Positions 47,583 to 60,193 of a DNA stretch of 64,000 nt are shown piece by piece (position 1 is the first letter of the stretch; each line of letters starts with the position of its first letter). The translations under genes and the position numbers were made by a program. This stretch comes from Zopfochytrium polystomum (Eukaryota > Chytridiomycota > Chytridiomycetes > Chytridiales > Chytridiaceae). Below the pieces are notes generated by a model. The model made no database searches. It was given only the letters and a program-made list of their open reading frames with translations, and had not been told where the DNA came from. The stretch covers positions 248,001-312,000 of the forward strand of contig JAIVFJ010000006.1 in the NCBI GenBank assembly GCA_025765615.1, read 5' to 3'.

Positions 47583-50500
47583 ATGTTCTCCCCTCCTCCA
47601 ACCCCAGCGCTATTCCCCCGAGCTGAAACGCCACCTTTGAAGGCCGCCCAGTGCTTGGAGTCGTCCACTTCGTCTCATGCGTCGTCTCATGCGTCCTCCT
47701 CCGCAAAGACATCCCAGCCCGCTCCGCTCTCTGGCCCAGCTCATGAGCGGTTTCTGAATCCTGTGCCGGTGGTTACGAGCTTTCGCGATATAGACGACGA
47801 CAGTGACGCTTCCCCTTCGACTCCAGCGCGTGTTACTCACAGCCTCACTTTGCGTATCACTTCCGATCTCAACAGGAACGCACTTGGTGATCTCATTTTG
47901 GAAGCTCGTACGAACGACTTGGTTGGAGTGGTCGCCAACTCGCCCAACGGCACTTACATGTGTTTCAATGAGAGGACAGGCGAGTTCGGCTACGTAAGGC
48001 GCTCGATTTCACTCTCCTGCTACTGGATGCTCATGAAACCCAAACGAATCGCTTGTGCGATCTGCAAATGTAGGTTCCGAGCTGGGCTGCAGAGGTGCAG
48101 TTCGAAGATCGATCGGCCCCGAACCCCTATGCCATTCCAGGAACGCCAACAACCTCTGGAGGCCACCCAACGCCCAACGTTCCTCCTCGCGAGAGCTCCA
48201 TATCTTCTAGTGGTCGTTCTCCGAGTGGTAACAAGCGCTCCAGGAATAAGCAGTGGGATGCGAAGTATGAAGAAAAACGGAAGATGGAGAAGAAGCGTGG
48301 CCTTGGCGTCAACCTGTGGAGAAGTCAAAAAGACCGATTTCCACTTCCATACCACCAAGCTGTTGAGAACCTCATCTGGGAATTCGTCAGCAAGCAACCG
48401 GAGGACTTGGGCAAGCGGGCCGTATTTTCCAGCGCAGCCATCCAGGAAGTCAAATCCACACGCACACCGCAGCGCCACTCTGGGACCTGGCGCGTTTGGC
48501 TCCCTGCCTCTGTGAAGTCTAACTTTGACATTATCAAGTTGAGCTGCTGCCCTCCAAATTTAACGGTCACCGTTCCCGAATGCGTTGAACTACTCTTGAA
48601 CTTAACCGAACGCGGGGATAGTGAAATGCTTCAAGTAATCGAAGCGACATCGTTGCGCGTAAGTACTTCAACACGACCCAAACGTTGCATAATCACATTT
48701 GGCCCACCCAGGATCTGATGGAATCAAGACCTGCTTTCCCCCTGACACCATTAATTGTCATGGAGGCATCCGTGGGACATGAGTCAATCGTGAACTCCCC
48801 AGCCCCTACAATTCCAACATCAGAGATTGAGATTTCGGACAGACGCAGCTACGAGTCGCCGGATGAGTTCCTTGTCTCAGTGAACAGAGTACTTCCCGAT
48901 ATTGCAGTCAGCCATGATGACATGCACCTTGACGTCTCTGCGGTCGATATGCGAGCCGGTTCACCGAGCTCCTTCGGCACCGTATCTCACTCCAGTTTTG
49001 ACTCAGTTATGGCATGGTTGGCGGAGGAAATGTCGCTGGTGTCATCTGGATCTGGTACCTTGTTTGGGGATTTACCATTCCTATCCAGCAATTCCGCCGG
49101 ACTTGAAGTCCCTCCGCAGCTGGCTGCGCACGCCTCCTTCCCAGGGACAGACGCAGCAATGGCCACGTCGGCTGCGGCAAGTCCCGTTACTTCCCCCGGC
49201 TTCGTTCCCCCACCTACATTAGACCTCCACGAACCCGACAACTGGCACCTCTTACAACAGCAGGACACGTTCTACCGTATGCCATGGGCACCCCCTCCTG
49301 CTCCTAGCGAATACGCCCATCAAAGAACTGGCCACCACTCAGTCCGCCATCACCCGTTCTACAAAGACTTACATCCGGAGCACCATCACCACCACCCGTT
49401 CTTTGCCAAATGGCGTGTTCCGACGAAGCAGTCTGCGGAGAGTAGTGAGGACGACTCCGTCAAGAAGGAGAATGAGACAGACACCGATTCCTCATCTTAT
49501 CATGACCACCCTTCCCATCATGAGCACGGCGCTCACTGGGCATCTCACTACGGGCCGAAGACGTGGAGGTCCAGAATCAAGGACCAACCAACGCCGTACG
49601 CTTCCAACACGAAGGAGGTAATCAACTGATTCCAGACCTGGAAATTTCGCACTAAGTACTCTATCCCCAAACTTTTCGACACAGCAACAAGCACAACTAG
49701 CCGCGGTCGAAGCACAGCTTGAAGAGGAGCTTCTGTCAGGATCCGTGGGAGAAACTGGCCAGTCGGGCCACATGTCGTCCCTTTTCAGGACCTTCAGCCA
49801 CAAACACAAACACAATGGCGAAGAGGAAGGCGAGACTGGGAGCGACGTACCGGCCCACCACAATTCTTTATTCCGCACTTTCAGTCATCGCAAGCACCTC
49901 CATGATGCGGAGGGCGATGTCTCTGCTAATGACGGAGTTGAATCTCAGCAGAACAGTTCAGTTGATCAAGAGGAGCTCCCGATTGAGAAACCAATCGACG
50001 GGAGCGATGGCGGTGGAGCTTCATCACACTCCTCAATCCTCCGACGCATTACATTCAGCCTTCACCACAATCACCACAGTCACCATCATCACAAGGACAG
50101 TCACAACAATCGTCATAGCAGTTCTTCCAGCTCGTCGAGCACTGATTCCAGCTCGAGCACAGTACTTGCGCAGCAGGAGTCAAGCGAGTCACTCGACGGG
50201 GCGGTACCACACACAGACGTCTCTCTTGAAAGTGTCGAACCCGATGGCGCAAAAGTTCTTACAACAGCTATAAATGACATTTCTGAAGGGCCTTCCGATG
50301 TTGAGCTTGCTCAGGCCGCGCTCTCTCTCGATTCGTCACCGGAGGCGGTTGCTCTCGTCAACGCACAGCGGCGGCAGGCGGTCATTGCATTGTTGCGTGT
50401 ATTGCAGGACGGCTTTTCCTTCTGGCAGCGACAGCAGGCAACGGAGCAAAATGATTCAGTGAATCTGGTTCGGCTGTCCACTGACTGGGCGAAGACGGCC

Positions 50501-50878
50501 GCGGCGAAGCTCACCTCTCTTGTAGAGAGTACCCTTTTGGAGAGAAATGTACTTGAGCTGGCCGTATGGGAGGTGTTGGAACGCGCCAACTTGCCAGCAA
50601 ATACGCAGCAGCAGGATCAAGTACCCTTGACGTTGGAGCTGCTAGCAGCATTCCTTGTTCGCAACCGCGTAATTGACGAATTGGCCTTGGTGGACTACGG
50701 AAGTGGAGCTGATAACGATACCGCTGTTCCTGCCCCGGTTGAAGTAACTGTAGAAGTGGAGGGCGGTGCAAAGGCGGTCATTGTATCGTCGGCAGTGCCC
50801 CCGTCCGAGAGGGAGGAGAATGATCTTGCGGCTTCCCTCACCGCAGTGAAACTGGACTCAGAACCTTCATCGTCATGA
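47583..50878 (+). CDS. SH3-like domain protein with His-rich repeated tail
   Basis: Four exons (47583-47993, 48074-48658, 48712-49617, 49685-50878), all phase 0, encode 1031 aa. Near residues 95-150 an SH3-like fold is formed across the first splice junction (LGDLILEARTNDLVGVVA, then ERTGEFGY joined to VPSWAAEVQFED), with the typical ..G.VP.. ending. A second folded-looking block at about 215-335 (RFPLPYHQAVENLIWEFVSK, GTWRVWLPASVKSNFDIIKL) is unknown to me. A Pro/Ser/acidic linker has an HHHHH patch. The tail contains three related units: SSLFRTFSHKHKH, NSLFRTFSHRKHLH, and SILRRITFSLHHNHHSHHHH with a following Ser run. A helical C-terminal part (RRQAVIALLRVLQDGFSFWQ) ends the protein. Gene function is unknown; the SH3-like part suggests a scaffold or adaptor role. 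Confidence 0.75.
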
Positions 50879-52045
50879 ATAATAACCGCAGAAGTGTCAG
50901 CTGACGCGGTGCTAGTTTTCTGGCGGATTTTGCTTTTCTCTTTTCCCTCTTCGATATCTGGTTCGATATTCATATTATGTCTTCGAGGCTATTCCCCGAC
51001 CCAGAGTCATTCTTTTCCGGACTGTTGATGGCCATGGAGAAATAAATCATGATTTCACTAAAACCTACTGTCAGTGTGTGAGTGCTGATTACCAATGTCG
51101 TCCTTCATTGTGACATAAGACAAATCTTCCAGATAGAAGTAGCCTGGCTCAATAGCTGGTACAGGCTTCGCAGTTCACAACATGTCTGTTAAAAGCTAAC
51201 AGAGTGTAAAAGACAAGATACTTGCTGCCCTTCGCCGCACTCCAAATTGGATTCACAACACTGTAACGGTCGGACAACGACAAAAAGAAAGCGGTTTCGG
51301 TCAAGCGCTTTGACGGCGTTAAGCAAGCGGCCTGGACTGCTCACCGCGACACGACAGTGCTCAAGCACCTCCTCAGTATCGGAGCCGACCGTTTTCTCAC
51401 GCCTGGCAGCTACCATTTGACACTCAACACGGATAAGGCTTGGTTGCAGGAGTTTGGATACGGTTAAGAAGGATTGGGAAGCTTTCATTAAGCCAGTTTG
51501 ATCCTATCATATCCGCCGATCGTTATCAAGGGTTAGCTTTTCCAATTTGGGTTGATTCAGCCAGCTGTGAGTTAATTTGCGATGGGTGAAGAGTATTTGG
51601 GTACGGTGCGTTTACCGCCATGCCAAACTGACGATGATGTTCCGGAAGTTCCGGGTCAGTTTCGTTGGGCGTGGGATCGACTATCACTCACAAATAGAGG
51701 AATTCGACTATTTTTGAGCAATTTTCAACGATACAGTAAAAAATCCGACGGCGGATCATAGCAAGACAGAAACAAAACATTTCGAAAAAAAAGCAGAGCG
51801 ACTGGTCTTGGGAAGGGCGCTGGGTTGGTTAGGGCTGGGGTCTGCGGAACCAGGGAAGGTTGATTTGGTTTCATTTGAAAGTCCAACTTAAATTTGTTCA
51901 TAGGGCGAGTTTCGGCTGAAGTAGGAAAAATAAAAGCAGAAAAGGGCAAAGGCACAGGTCTAAACGAAAGCGGGCGAAGCAGTCGAAAGTATTCAGAAGA
52001 AACTACAGAGGAAACTCCCCACAGGACTAGGACACTCTGAAGGGT
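50879..52045. other. Intergenic region, convergent gene ends
   Basis: 1.17 kb between the SH3-like gene (+) and the ABCG gene (-). An AATAAA at about 51042 could end the SH3-like transcript. The rest is unremarkable apart from the ankyrin-like fragment at 51267-51467. Confidence 0.5.
51267..51467 (+). pseudogene. Ankyrin-like fragment
   Basis: A 66-codon open stretch between two stops, with no ATG, reads KQAAWTAHRDTTVLKHLL, then SIGADRFLTPG and LQEFGYG before a stop. The helix-helix-GAD pattern is one ankyrin repeat. It may be the last exon of a small gene or a gene relic. Confidence 0.35.
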
Positions 52046-54736
52046 TCACTTCTTCTGGTACTTCAGGCTGATGAGGGCAATGTAGGCGAGGACGCTTGTT
52101 GCAAATGCGAGAACAATCGATATGCCCTGGTACAGGTTGTCCGGCCGCTGGTCAAAGTTCAAATCGGTTGCCGTGTATCCGCTGGCGGCGATCAAGTACG
52201 CAGTGCCGTTCGCATAGGAGCATGCAGTGGAAATGGGCAGCGAGAAGGCGCCAATGTTCTCTTCGATGGCCGTGGTAAGGTAGACAACAGACACGCCAGA
52301 TAAGACGGCCGAAGCAGTTGCGGCACTGGCGTTCAACAGAGTCAAGAGGTTGGTGCTGAGCGAGGTGGTCAGGGCCGAAACGGTCGCGTTCAGCGCTGGC
52401 GGTTGCGTGATGTTGAGCGCGGCAAGGTTCGCGGAGACGCGCCCTGTGGTGCTCGTCGCCGAGAGAGCCCCGCCCAGCTTGAAAATGCTGGGGACCACGC
52501 TCGCCTCGAATGCGTCGGGTTGGCTCTTTGCGAAAGCCGCGAGCGTGGCGTTCTGAGCAGACACTCTGATCGCGTAGGTGTCGGCGACATCGCCCATGGC
52601 CTGCCCGATGTACTGGGTCAGATTGATCTTGATTAACTCGTCGTCGTCGCACGTCAATTCTTGGTTGTAGAACTCGCGGCGGATAGTTGGCTTGAAGTAC
52701 ATGCGCATGTACGACAGCCAGTTGAAAAACTTGGTGCAGAATGCGCCGCACCGTTTTTCCAAGAAATCGTCCGTCACATAGTATCCGCCAAAAATCAGAG
52801 ATGTGTAGTAGATGAATGTGAAGGCTGCGTTCGCGTAGGCTACTGTGGAGGAGATGTTCGCGCAAAGAAGGGAATAGCCGACAACCGCGAAGCACTCGCA
52901 CATAAGATTTCCGTAATAGAAGGAAATGTTGTCACGGAGCCAGCCAGCCAAGAAGTACGGCCATACCGACAGGATGGACATCATGATCATCAAAAATACG
53001 AGCTCGATAAGGAAAGAAGTGATCAGATACCACAAGGGGTGGAACATGCCCGAGTTGACCTAAATGAAAAATGAGTTAAAATGGGGCACAAGATTGTCAC
53101 GCGAGATGAAAAGCTTACTTCGTGGTAGTAGAGCTTTCGCCGCTCAATCCAGTAGGTAATGGACGAGACACAAAATAGGGGAACAATTAAACCCATGCCG
53201 AACGTCATAGCAGCCTTGGTATCATACGAGGCCTGATTTCTTCTTTGTGTTCCCTCGTGGAATGCCACCGCGAAGAAAAGACCGACAATTAAAGCACCGA
53301 TGATACGAGACGTGGACATGATGAGATTACGAGAGTAGATCAGGACTTGCCGTTTCATCAGCTAAATTCGATAAGAAAGCCGGTAAGTCACAGTTGAGGT
53401 CCAAGTTTCTCAATCTGTACCTGAACGATCTGGTTGTGCCAGGGGGTGATTTGAATAAAGCCAGAGTTGAGTCTCGCCGTGCTGGTGTTGTTGTCTGGAA
53501 GGAATGCGGTCATATCGGCAATACTTCCGTTGCCAGAGTGGATCTCCTCCAGCTTCTTTTTGTTGAGCTGCGAGAGCGAACTGTTTTGGTAGGCCTTAAT
53601 AATCTCCTCTGGCGCGACAGCGAGTTGTTCCGCGTACACCTCCGCAGGGTTGCCGTCCATATTGTAGCCAAGAGCCTCAAAGTAGGCAATAGCGTCGGCC
53701 GTAGGGCCGAAGTATGCAACTTCGCCAGCAGTGAGCAGCAGAAGTCGGTCAAATTGGCGGAGGATGCTGTACGACGGTTGGTGGATGGTTGCAACGACTG
53801 CCAGCTTGCGAGCCCTGCCAATCTCCAAAATTTCGGAGACGATTTCACGGCCAGTGTTGGAGTCGAGGCCAGTGGTGGGTTCGTCGAGGAACAACACGGC
53901 TGCGAAGGAGCAAGGTCAGGCTCAGTTCAGCTTTCACAAAAGAACGGACAACGTACTTTTGACGGGGAGCAGCTCGATGGCAATGTTCAATCGTTTACGT
54001 TCGCCAGTGGACAAGCCGCGGTGAAGAATACTACCGACGCGAGTGTTGGCACAGTCGTTTAGCTTCAACGAGTCCATAATTGCATTAATTTTAGATGTGC
54101 GTTGGCTGGGGGTGGTAGATGTTGGAAGGCGAAGGTGCGAGTAGAAATCAATGGTTTCCCGGCAGGTAAGTTCTTCGTTGAGAACGTCGTCCGAAGAAAC
54201 GTAGCCGGATGAGTGGAGGAAAGAGTTGCGCTGAGTTGGAATTCCATTGACGTGGGTTTCAGCGTCCCAGACTCCCAAGGTCTGTGGGGAAGATTGTTAA
54301 GGGCAAACCTGAACTACAAACAGGAACCTTACTTTTCGGTAAGCCAGGATGTCGAGAAGAGTGGACTTGCCCGCTCCACTTGGTCCCATGATTGCAAGAG
54401 ACTCGCCAGGCTAGCGGCAAGACGGAATCATCAAGAACAAGTTAGCTTGCATATCACAGGTTAAAACATTCTCAACAACCAAAATCAACCACGAACCTTG
54501 ACGTAGCCGGAAACATTTTTTAACAAGACTTTGTCGGCGCCATCGACCTTCATCGAGGCTGACTTCACCTGAAAAGAGTAGTAGGTGGGAGTGATGGACG
54601 ACGAGATAGAGTCTTCGGAAGCCGGCTTTTCCTTTGGCTTGCTGGGGGTGGCGGTAACGGCCGGAGGGGTCCCCGGTCTGGTCTCAACGGCATCGGCGGC
54701 GGCGGCCGCACTGGGTGGCGTGGGCGAGGGCGGCAT
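52046..54736 (-). CDS. ABCG/WHITE-type half transporter (ABC transporter A of a divergent pair)
   Basis: Six exons, complement of 54497-54736, 54333-54410, 53957-54281, 53421-53899, 53119-53361 and 52046-53059, encode 792 aa. ABCG half transporters have an ATP-binding domain before six TM helices and work as dimers exporting lipids, sterols or drugs. A Pro/Ala-rich N terminus (about 50 aa) precedes the NBD. It shows Walker [13 protein letters not shown] (Lys95), signature [11 protein letters not shown] (about 196-206), Walker [13 protein letters not shown] with Glu222, and the H-loop ATIHQPS. The TMD starts [12 protein letters not shown]. Between the fifth and sixth TM helices lies a long Ala/Ser/Asn-rich loop (about 52190-52620) with several N-glycosylation sites and a cysteine near its end. 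It ends LKYQKK. The reverse-oriented paralogue starts 1.6 kb away. Confidence 0.93.
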
Positions 54737-55022
54737 GAGCAACTGAGTTTGCGGGTGGTGGTGGACTGCAGCAGGGACGGTGAAGGAAGTGAGTAGGGTT
54801 GCACGATGTGGATGCCCGAAGAGTTCTCTCTTCGCGGTGGTGGGGGTAGTTCGCGAGGGAGGAGAGGGCCGAGAAGTGCGAGAGGCGGGCGAGAGGGACG
54901 GAGTAGGAGCAGCAAGGGGCTGGTTTTAACTGATTTCCCTTTTTCTTCTTCTTCTTTTTCCTTTTCATGTTGTTCGGAGCAGAGACCGAGCGACAGAGAG
55001 AGCGCAAACTGAGTTAGTGTGT

Positions 55023-55055
<33 letters not shown>

Positions 55056-56361
55056 CGTGTTATTGTGCGTGTGTTTGGGTTTGTGTGTTGATTGATGATG
55101 GCGGGAGATACAGACGGCGAGACAGAGAGACAGAGAACGAGACAGAAGACAAGCTGGAAATGCCAAAGGAGCGGAAAGGGGCCTAGACAAAGCAGGAACA
55201 AAAAGTAAATAAATATAATAAAATAAAATAAAAATAAACGTTCATATTCTTCATTCATCACGCGAGCAAGGGCCCGAGGGCAGGCGGCAGCTTCGAGGAG
55301 GCACACACGTCATACTCTTCTTGGCCCTTTATCGGTTTGTTTCATGCTGCAATTTGATTCGTCCTGCTGTGTCACGCGCTCAGCAGGTAAAATTTTTGCT
55401 GTTTTTAACCGTTTGCTGCGTCGGGCCGACAATTTGTTTGCAGCAATTTGAATTCCAAGACATTCCAAACGGAAATCCTGACAGGAGAGGGGGAGAGACA
55501 GGAGAAAATAAAAACTCACGAGGACGACCCCCAACAACCTTTTTTGGGAAAACTTTCATAAAATTAAACCACTCCAGCCCAATTTGTCGAAAAATGGAAA
55601 CCCAATTTGAAAAGTAAAAAAATTAACACAAAGGGACTAAGAAAGAGATCATGCGCCCAATGTCAATATCAATAAATATTAATAGATTTTTTTTCGACTG
55701 ATCAAATGCCGTGCATCCGGATTCGTCCTTGATCAGCTGCGTCATACCCCCCGTTTTGTCTCCATTTGTCTGTCTCGCTGTCGTTCTGCCGATCTGCTTT
55801 CCTGCCCGTCTGTCTGCCGTTGTGTCCACTTCCACAGGGCATGGTCTCGTGAGACGACGAATCTGTTTGTCTCTCTGAGCACAACACGCAAAGCGCTGAC
55901 CCACAGAAAACAGCAACAAAATGAAGAGAACGAGCATTTTTGCTTTGATCAAAAAGTGGATAAGAAAAAAATTTGGGGAGGACAGAGGCAGAGACAGCAA
56001 ACGAGACAGAGAGAAAGACAGAGAGAGAGAGACAGAGAGAGAGACAGAGAGAGAGAGACAGAGAGAGAGACAGAGAGAGAGAGACAGAGAAGGTGTGCGT
56101 GAGAAAGAGGCCCGGAAGCGCAAAAGATCGAATAAAAATCCCAGCCCAGCCGACCACAACCCGTCCCTCGCCCTGGTCCCCGCGCACCACCCCCCGCCCT
56201 TTCCTTCGACCTCCCTCTCCCTCTACCTCCTCTCTCTCTTTGCGCCTTAGTTCTGGTTGAGTACACGTTCTCCCTCGCTACTACTCACTCTCCTAGAAAC
56301 CACGAGACTCCACTCTCATCTACCTTGCCGCAGCCTGCAATAATCCAACCCGCGCGCGCAG
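54737..56361. promoter_or_regulatory. Shared upstream region of two divergent ABCG genes
   Basis: 1.6 kb between the two start codons. It contains a (TG)n tract at about 55017-55060, AAAATA-type DNA at 55205-55240, and a (GAGACA)n tract at 55981-56091. The CT-rich leader of the plus gene is at about 56205-56240. No gene is evident. Both promoters lie here, so co-regulation is plausible but only inferred. Confidence 0.55.
55981..56091. repeat. (GA)n/(GAGACA)n microsatellite
   Basis: About 110 bp of imperfect GAGA and GACAGA units within the divergent ABCG promoter region. Confidence 0.93.
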
Positions 56362-58795
56362 ATGGCAGACGTTGAAAAGAAGGGCGACCTCATCGAAGAT
56401 GACCGTCGCTCCACAAACTCCAAGCGCTCTCACAACGCCGTCACAGCGGCAGTCACGTCGCCGGCGGAAGTGAGTGCGCCTTCGACATCCTCGTACTCTG
56501 GGTAAGGGACTTATTATCTTGTTAGAAGGCGCTTGTGAAAATTTGTGGCTGACCCCCCACCCACATCACCCGCAACAGAATAAACCTGACCTGGAAAGAA
56601 ATTCACTGCACCATTGAAGCTGGCGGCGCCCTGGAAAAGAAGGTCACCGTTCAGGCCTTGAAGGGCGTTTCTGGATTTGCTAAGCCAGGGCAAGCCCTCG
56701 CAATTCTGGGTGCTTCGGGCGCAGGTGAGCCGAGCTCAGTTTGTGTCGCTCGGCGATTTCGAATTTAACGCAATCTCCTATTTCAGGAAAGTCGACCCTC
56801 ACGGACATCCTTTCCCACCGCAAAACATTCGGAAACATTAGTGGAGATGTTCTTCTCAACGGGCGTCCCGGAGACATCTTCTACCAGAAGCGTCTGGGCT
56901 ACGTAACGTACGACATGTCCCACACCCCAACTCTCACGGTCCGCGAAACTCTAATGTTGGCTGCCGAGTTCCGCATGCCCGCCTCGTCTTCTCACGCCGA
57001 CCGTGTCGCGATGGTCGACAGAACTATTGCTGGGCTGAAGCTGGACAAATGCGCAGACACTCGTGTCGGAGACGAACTTCTTCGTGGGCTGTCCTCCGGA
57101 GAGAAGAAGCGATTGGAGGTTGGAATCGAGTTGGTCGCAAGCCCCAAAATTATCTTCCTGGACGAGCCTACCAGCGGTCTCGACGACCATGGTGCTCGCT
57201 TCACGATGGAGCTGATTCTGAAGTACGCTCGCACGGAGAACCTTACCGTGATTGTTGTCATTCACCAACCTTCCAAGTACGTTATCGAGTTGTTCGACCA
57301 GATTATGATTCTTGGAGCCGGAAAAGTCTGCTACTTTGGTCCCTACGCGAAAGCGGAAGAGTATTACTCGAACCACCTTCAGCGACCAACACCAGAGTTC
57401 ACCAACCCTATCGAACACTACTTGGACGTGATTATCGAAAATCCCGAATCTGCAATCACTGCCTACCAAGGATCCGAATTGAAGAAAGAGATGGATGCTG
57501 AGCTTGAAGTGCTCAGTGACCCTAAAATCCAGCCGCCCGTACAGCAACACTCGACGAATTTGTACGAGCGAGGGTTCGTTGATCAGTTCAAGTTGCTGAT
57601 TGTCCGCGTGTGGAAACGCTACATGCGGAATCCATCAACCTCGTTCGGCCGAGTCTTTGTGTCTGTTCTCCTGCTTTTCATCTACGGTGCTGTTTTCTGG
57701 AAGGTCGAAAGCAACATTACCGGCCTGAGGAATCGCACATCCCTCGCCTCCGTCATGGCTTTCATCCCCGCATTCGTTGCTGGTTCCGCTGCTCCGCAAT
57801 TCCTCGAGGACCGGGATCTTTACATTCAAGAAAACAAGGCTGGGTTCTATCAGTTGCCGGCTTACTTCCTCTCCTACTTTGTCGTGGAAGTATTCTTGAT
57901 CACGATCACCACTGCAATCCAGACGGTCATTCTCTTCTTCATGGCCAACCTCGACACCGCAACCTTTGCTCCCTTCTTTGGAATGATCATTGTTCAGGGT
58001 ATTGTGACGGTCGCGGTTACCCAGTTTGTTTCTGCCTGGAGTAGAACGCTCACCCAAGCGTACACCTCGCTTGTTTCATACGGTCTCGTACTGTTCCTGT
58101 TCTCCGGACCGCAGGTCAATCTTAACACACTGCCTGCATGGCTGAAGTGGATCCCGAAGGTCGACTACTGGGCGTTCTCTGTACAGTATTTGCTCTGGCG
58201 CACGGTTTCGACTGTAGAGATTGAATGCGACACAGCGCTTGTCACGCTTAACATGAACGAGATCATCGAAACGGTTACGGCCGCAGTGAAGAAGACAGTG
58301 TACTCCAACCTTCTCTCGATTCCCAACGCCACCGACGCACAGGCTGCAAGTGCCATCAATGCACTAGCGGCCATCTCCTCGATTAGCACATTCAACTCTT
58401 CCGTGCTCCCCTTGGCAAACTTGCCGGCCGACGCCCTTGCCACAGTGCAAGGAGCTCTTGCCGCCAACATCCAAGGCCTTATCACTCTCTTCCCACTCGC
58501 GGGTGGTAATGCATCGCTCCCACTCTCTAATCCAAATGTCCTGGCGTCGGCCGTGGCGTCGGCTGGTGGCGCCGCGCTATTCAACAACACCGAAGCACTG
58601 TCTGCTTCTAATGCATTCCCGAACTACACGTTCTGCGCCATCGGCGACGCCAAAACGTTCATCTACCAGCACTACGGTGTGTCCGAGGACGGTGGACATG
58701 ATGACCGGTATGGCTATATGGTCTTGTGGCTTCTGTTCCACATGGTCCTCGGGTACGCCGGTCTCGAATTCGCCAAGCGCTTCAAGAAGCGCTAA
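56362..58795 (+). CDS. ABCG/WHITE-type half transporter (ABC transporter B of a divergent pair)
   Basis: Three exons (56362-56501, 56579-56724, 56787-58795) encode 764 aa. The N terminus is short and charged. Walker [13 protein letters not shown] (Lys97) is split by a phase-1 intron exactly between GA and GKST. The NBD continues with LSSGEKKRLEVGIEL, IIFLDEPTSGLDD and VVIHQPSK. Family TM helices follow from about 57590 (LLIVRVWKRYMRNPS, VFVSVLLLFIYGAVFWKV). Between TM5 and TM6 is a long Ala/Ser/Asn-rich loop (about 58215-58680) with many NxS/T sites, like the one in the neighbouring paralogue. A Cys (NYTFCAIGDAK) just before the last helix is where ABCG proteins form an inter-subunit disulfide. 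The two genes are similar but clearly not recent copies. I infer a heterodimer; the substrate is unknown. Confidence 0.93.
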
Positions 58796-59564
58796 GCTTG
58801 GACTGTTTTGGCGTTGAACCCTGGCCCCGTTCGAAACTTTCGGCCGCATTCCTGTCTGTCTTGGTTTTGCCCCAACTCTAATTCCACGTGCCCAATGCAC
58901 TGGCCATTTTTTTGCCCTCTATTTTTTTTTTCTTTTTTCTCCTCGCTGATTGCTGTTACTCTGAGTCAACGAAGAAACACCTTGAGCCCCCCCCCCCTCC
59001 GAACCAAAATTCCCCTTCATCCTCATCTGGCCGGTTCGCCACGTCCTCGCTTCCGTCTTCGTTGGTTGTCTCCCTTCGTTGTCTTTCAGCCGCGCCGCTA
59101 TCGTCCACAAAATTTGCCTGCTTGATTCTGAAATGTTACTACAGTAAAGAAAGTCTATGTTTTATTCCGTCGTTACATTTGGAGGGTTTGGGACGGCGTT
59201 GATTGATTGCAAAGAACGGTCAGGAGCAGGCAGACTGAAGTGATCAACCCTCATCCCTGCTTCATCGTATCAGCCAGTCGAACGGCCAGACCATCGTGGC
59301 ATGCACGACGACTTTGGCGTCACGGACTGCGTCACTCGCCGCCACGTTGCGTCCGTCCTGGGACTGCCTGACGCCGTACACACTCCCTCCGCCGCCAACC
59401 CTTTGGACGTGACGTATCCGCCTGAGTATCATAAATTGGAAGAAACAAGAAGTATCATAAATTGCAGTTGAACACATGTTTGTCGATAAATAGCAGCAGA
59501 CGCCAAAACAACAGACACACCCTTGACACGCGAACTAGCCAGCCGTGCAAGGCGACCACTCACG

Positions 59565-59619
<55 letters not shown>

Positions 59620-60193
59620 CCTCGAGCGAGTGCTGAGCCCACAGCGACTAATGGACGGTGGCATCCACGACGATGACGGTGGCGCTAGGCGGGGAGCGGT
59701 GTACTGACTTACCGAGAGTCAGAAAGGACGGCACTGTCGCTTTTCTCGTTAACGCCGCTGCCTGAGTGCGTTGGCAGCACCACACATGCGCCTTGCACTC
59801 TTCTGCGGCGGGAGCGAGAAAAGTTTCTTTTTTGTTTTTAGCTTCACCCTACCTTGGCTGCCGTGGGCAGCGTTATGTTTTTCTTCGTCAAACACGAAAC
59901 ATATGTGCGACTTCATTGTCCCTCCCGATCCCCTGCCTCCTTCTTTGATCGAATCGCCCTCAAATTCGTTCGTTCTTCTGTCTGTCTCTGCCGAATGGAG
60001 CGAGCCGTTCTTGACGCTGGGCGCTTTTCCGCGCGCAAAGAAGCATGCTGGATGAGCCATGCGGACTTCTTTTCGCAACCTCTCTCCCACTCAGTCAATA
60101 TTAATATCTGGAGCTCTCCGTGATTGAAGTCAAGAAGCTCGCTTCGCACCCCGTGCCATACCCTGACGGCCCTAATGGCTCAGTGACTGTAAG
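58796..60193. other. Intergenic region with CA microsatellite
   Basis: 1.4 kb. It holds a T-rich stretch near 58920-58940, a C run at about 58987-58998, and a (CA)n tract at 59567-59617. A short minus-strand frame ending at 59262 (GVRQSQDGRNVAASDAV, WPFDWLIR) looks weakly protein-like and might be a terminal exon, but I could not connect it to anything. Confidence 0.5.
59567..59617. repeat. (CA)n microsatellite
   Basis: About 50 bp of perfect CA repeat. Confidence 0.95.

Noticed and set aside
59262..59477. Minus-strand 71-codon frame with weak protein character
   Set aside because: It has no start context, no recognisable domain and no upstream exon that joins in frame. I kept it only as a note in the intergenic entry.
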